NCBI GenBank assembly: GCA_002938045.1
Contig: PTLJ01000106.1
Location: 1-5,833 of the forward strand
Source: Alphaproteobacteria bacterium MarineAlpha3_Bin4
Lineage (GTDB): Bacteria; Pseudomonadota; Alphaproteobacteria; Rhodospirillales; Casp-alpha2
DNA length: 5,833 nt
Direction of reading: 5' to 3'
In this document: in pieces, positions 5,588-5,833 of the stretch
How positions within the stretch are numbered: position 1 is the stretch's first letter
How the letters are laid out: each line of letters begins with the position of its first letter
Program-made: the position numbers and the translations under genes
Notes under the pieces: generated by a model
What the model saw: only the letters and a program-made list of their open reading frames with translations
The model's database searches: none
Told to the model about the DNA's origin: nothing

Positions 5588-5659
5588 GGCATGATTTCCT
5601 CATATGGAGGAGGTTGTTCCTTCTTCGGACACCCTTCGACAATCATCAATTTTGACACA

Positions 5660-5833
5660 ATGATCAAGTTAGCAATGCGGCGCTTGGGGATAGAAGGCTA
5701 TGTCTTCCACGGCTCGCAGAAGTCGAGAGCCTGCGTGCTTGCCGGGGCCGGCCGCACGACAGAACGGATGAAAACCTGGAAAGGCGATGCCAGTGACCAG
5801 ACAGCGGCATATTATGCGAATCAGATGGAACTG
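5660..5833 (+). pseudogene. Tyrosine recombinase (phage-type integrase) fossil, C-terminal catalytic part, runs off the right edge
   Basis: An open frame of 58 codons reads MIKLAMRRLGIEGYVFHGSQ and later KGDASDQTAAYYANQ. This matches the C-terminal pattern of integrases: (Y/F)xFHGLRKSxAxxLAEAG...TGHASxxMAAYY. The His of H-x-x-R (residue 17) and the nucleophile-region Tyr-Tyr (51-52) are kept. The Arg is Gln20, and the usual His of the T-G-H motif is Asp43 (KGD). Nothing upstream resembles the rest of the catalytic domain or the DNA-binding domain: only about 70 bases separate it from the divergent cyclic-nucleotide gene, and homology fades before about 5650. It is therefore truncated at its 5' end and very probably dead. 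The ATG at 5660 is just the first Met of the open stretch, not a claimed start. Its right end is unseen. Confidence 0.7.

Noticed and set aside
5604..5663. A 19-codon plus-strand ORF (MEEVVPSSDT...) whose TGA overlaps the ATG of the integrase fossil
   Set aside because: It is very short, has no ribosome site in front, and does not resemble integrase sequence, so it is not a frameshifted upstream part.
5640..5676. FNR/CRP-like inverted repeat TTGAC-N6-ATCAA upstream of the cyclic-nucleotide gene
   Set aside because: Half-site spacing is wrong for FNR (N4) and the halves do not match CRP; the bases also belong to the fossil integrase frame.
5652..5680. Perfect -35 consensus TTGACA on the plus strand
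   Set aside because: No acceptable -10 lies 16-18 bases downstream, so it is not supported as a promoter.

Overview
The window looks like chromosomal DNA from a GC-rich alphaproteobacterium, probably of Rhodospirillales type. This rests on gene order and protein flavour. The order ndk, purN, purM, DUF2066 protein, CDP-alcohol phosphatidyltransferase, AI-2E-family permease is, from memory, an alphaproteobacterial neighbourhood. No database search was possible.

Left part (1-2168, minus strand): three tightly packed envelope genes are read leftwards. They are an exported DUF2066 protein, a small CDP-alcohol phosphatidyltransferase that resembles mitochondrial-type cardiolipin synthase, and the N-terminal third of an AI-2E/PerM-type permease that runs off the left edge. 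Gaps are about 10 bases, then a 4-base overlap. The last two genes both appear to start with TTG, which suggests translational coupling.

Centre (2169-3950, plus strand): a 58-base divergent gap leads into purM and purN, which overlap by 13 bases and encode steps 5 and 3 of de novo IMP synthesis. The purM frame has no ATG, GTG or TTG that would keep the conserved N-terminus. A strong Shine-Dalgarno sits five bases before an ATT codon, so purM probably uses a rare AUU start.

Right-centre (3960-4504, minus strand): ndk (nucleoside diphosphate kinase) converges on purN with a 9-base gap. It has a good sigma70-type promoter, TTGCCA-17-TATAAC, and an untranslated leader of about 80 bases with a hairpin. 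Two small palindromes sharing the GCTAT/ATAGC half-site bracket the promoter.

Right part (4505-5833): this part looks accessory and less GC-rich. A roughly 450-base spacer holds no convincing gene. After it comes a minus-strand membrane-anchored cyclic-nucleotide-binding protein of Popeye-like layout. At the right edge is a plus-strand fossil of the C-terminal end of a tyrosine recombinase with two catalytic positions replaced. Together these suggest the eroded edge of an integrated element beside a conserved purine/nucleotide locus.

No rRNA, tRNA, CRISPR array or intact insertion sequence was seen. The strongest leads are the AUU start of purM, the integrase fossil, the Popeye-like protein and the ndk promoter palindromes. 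None of them amounts to a clear new multi-gene system.
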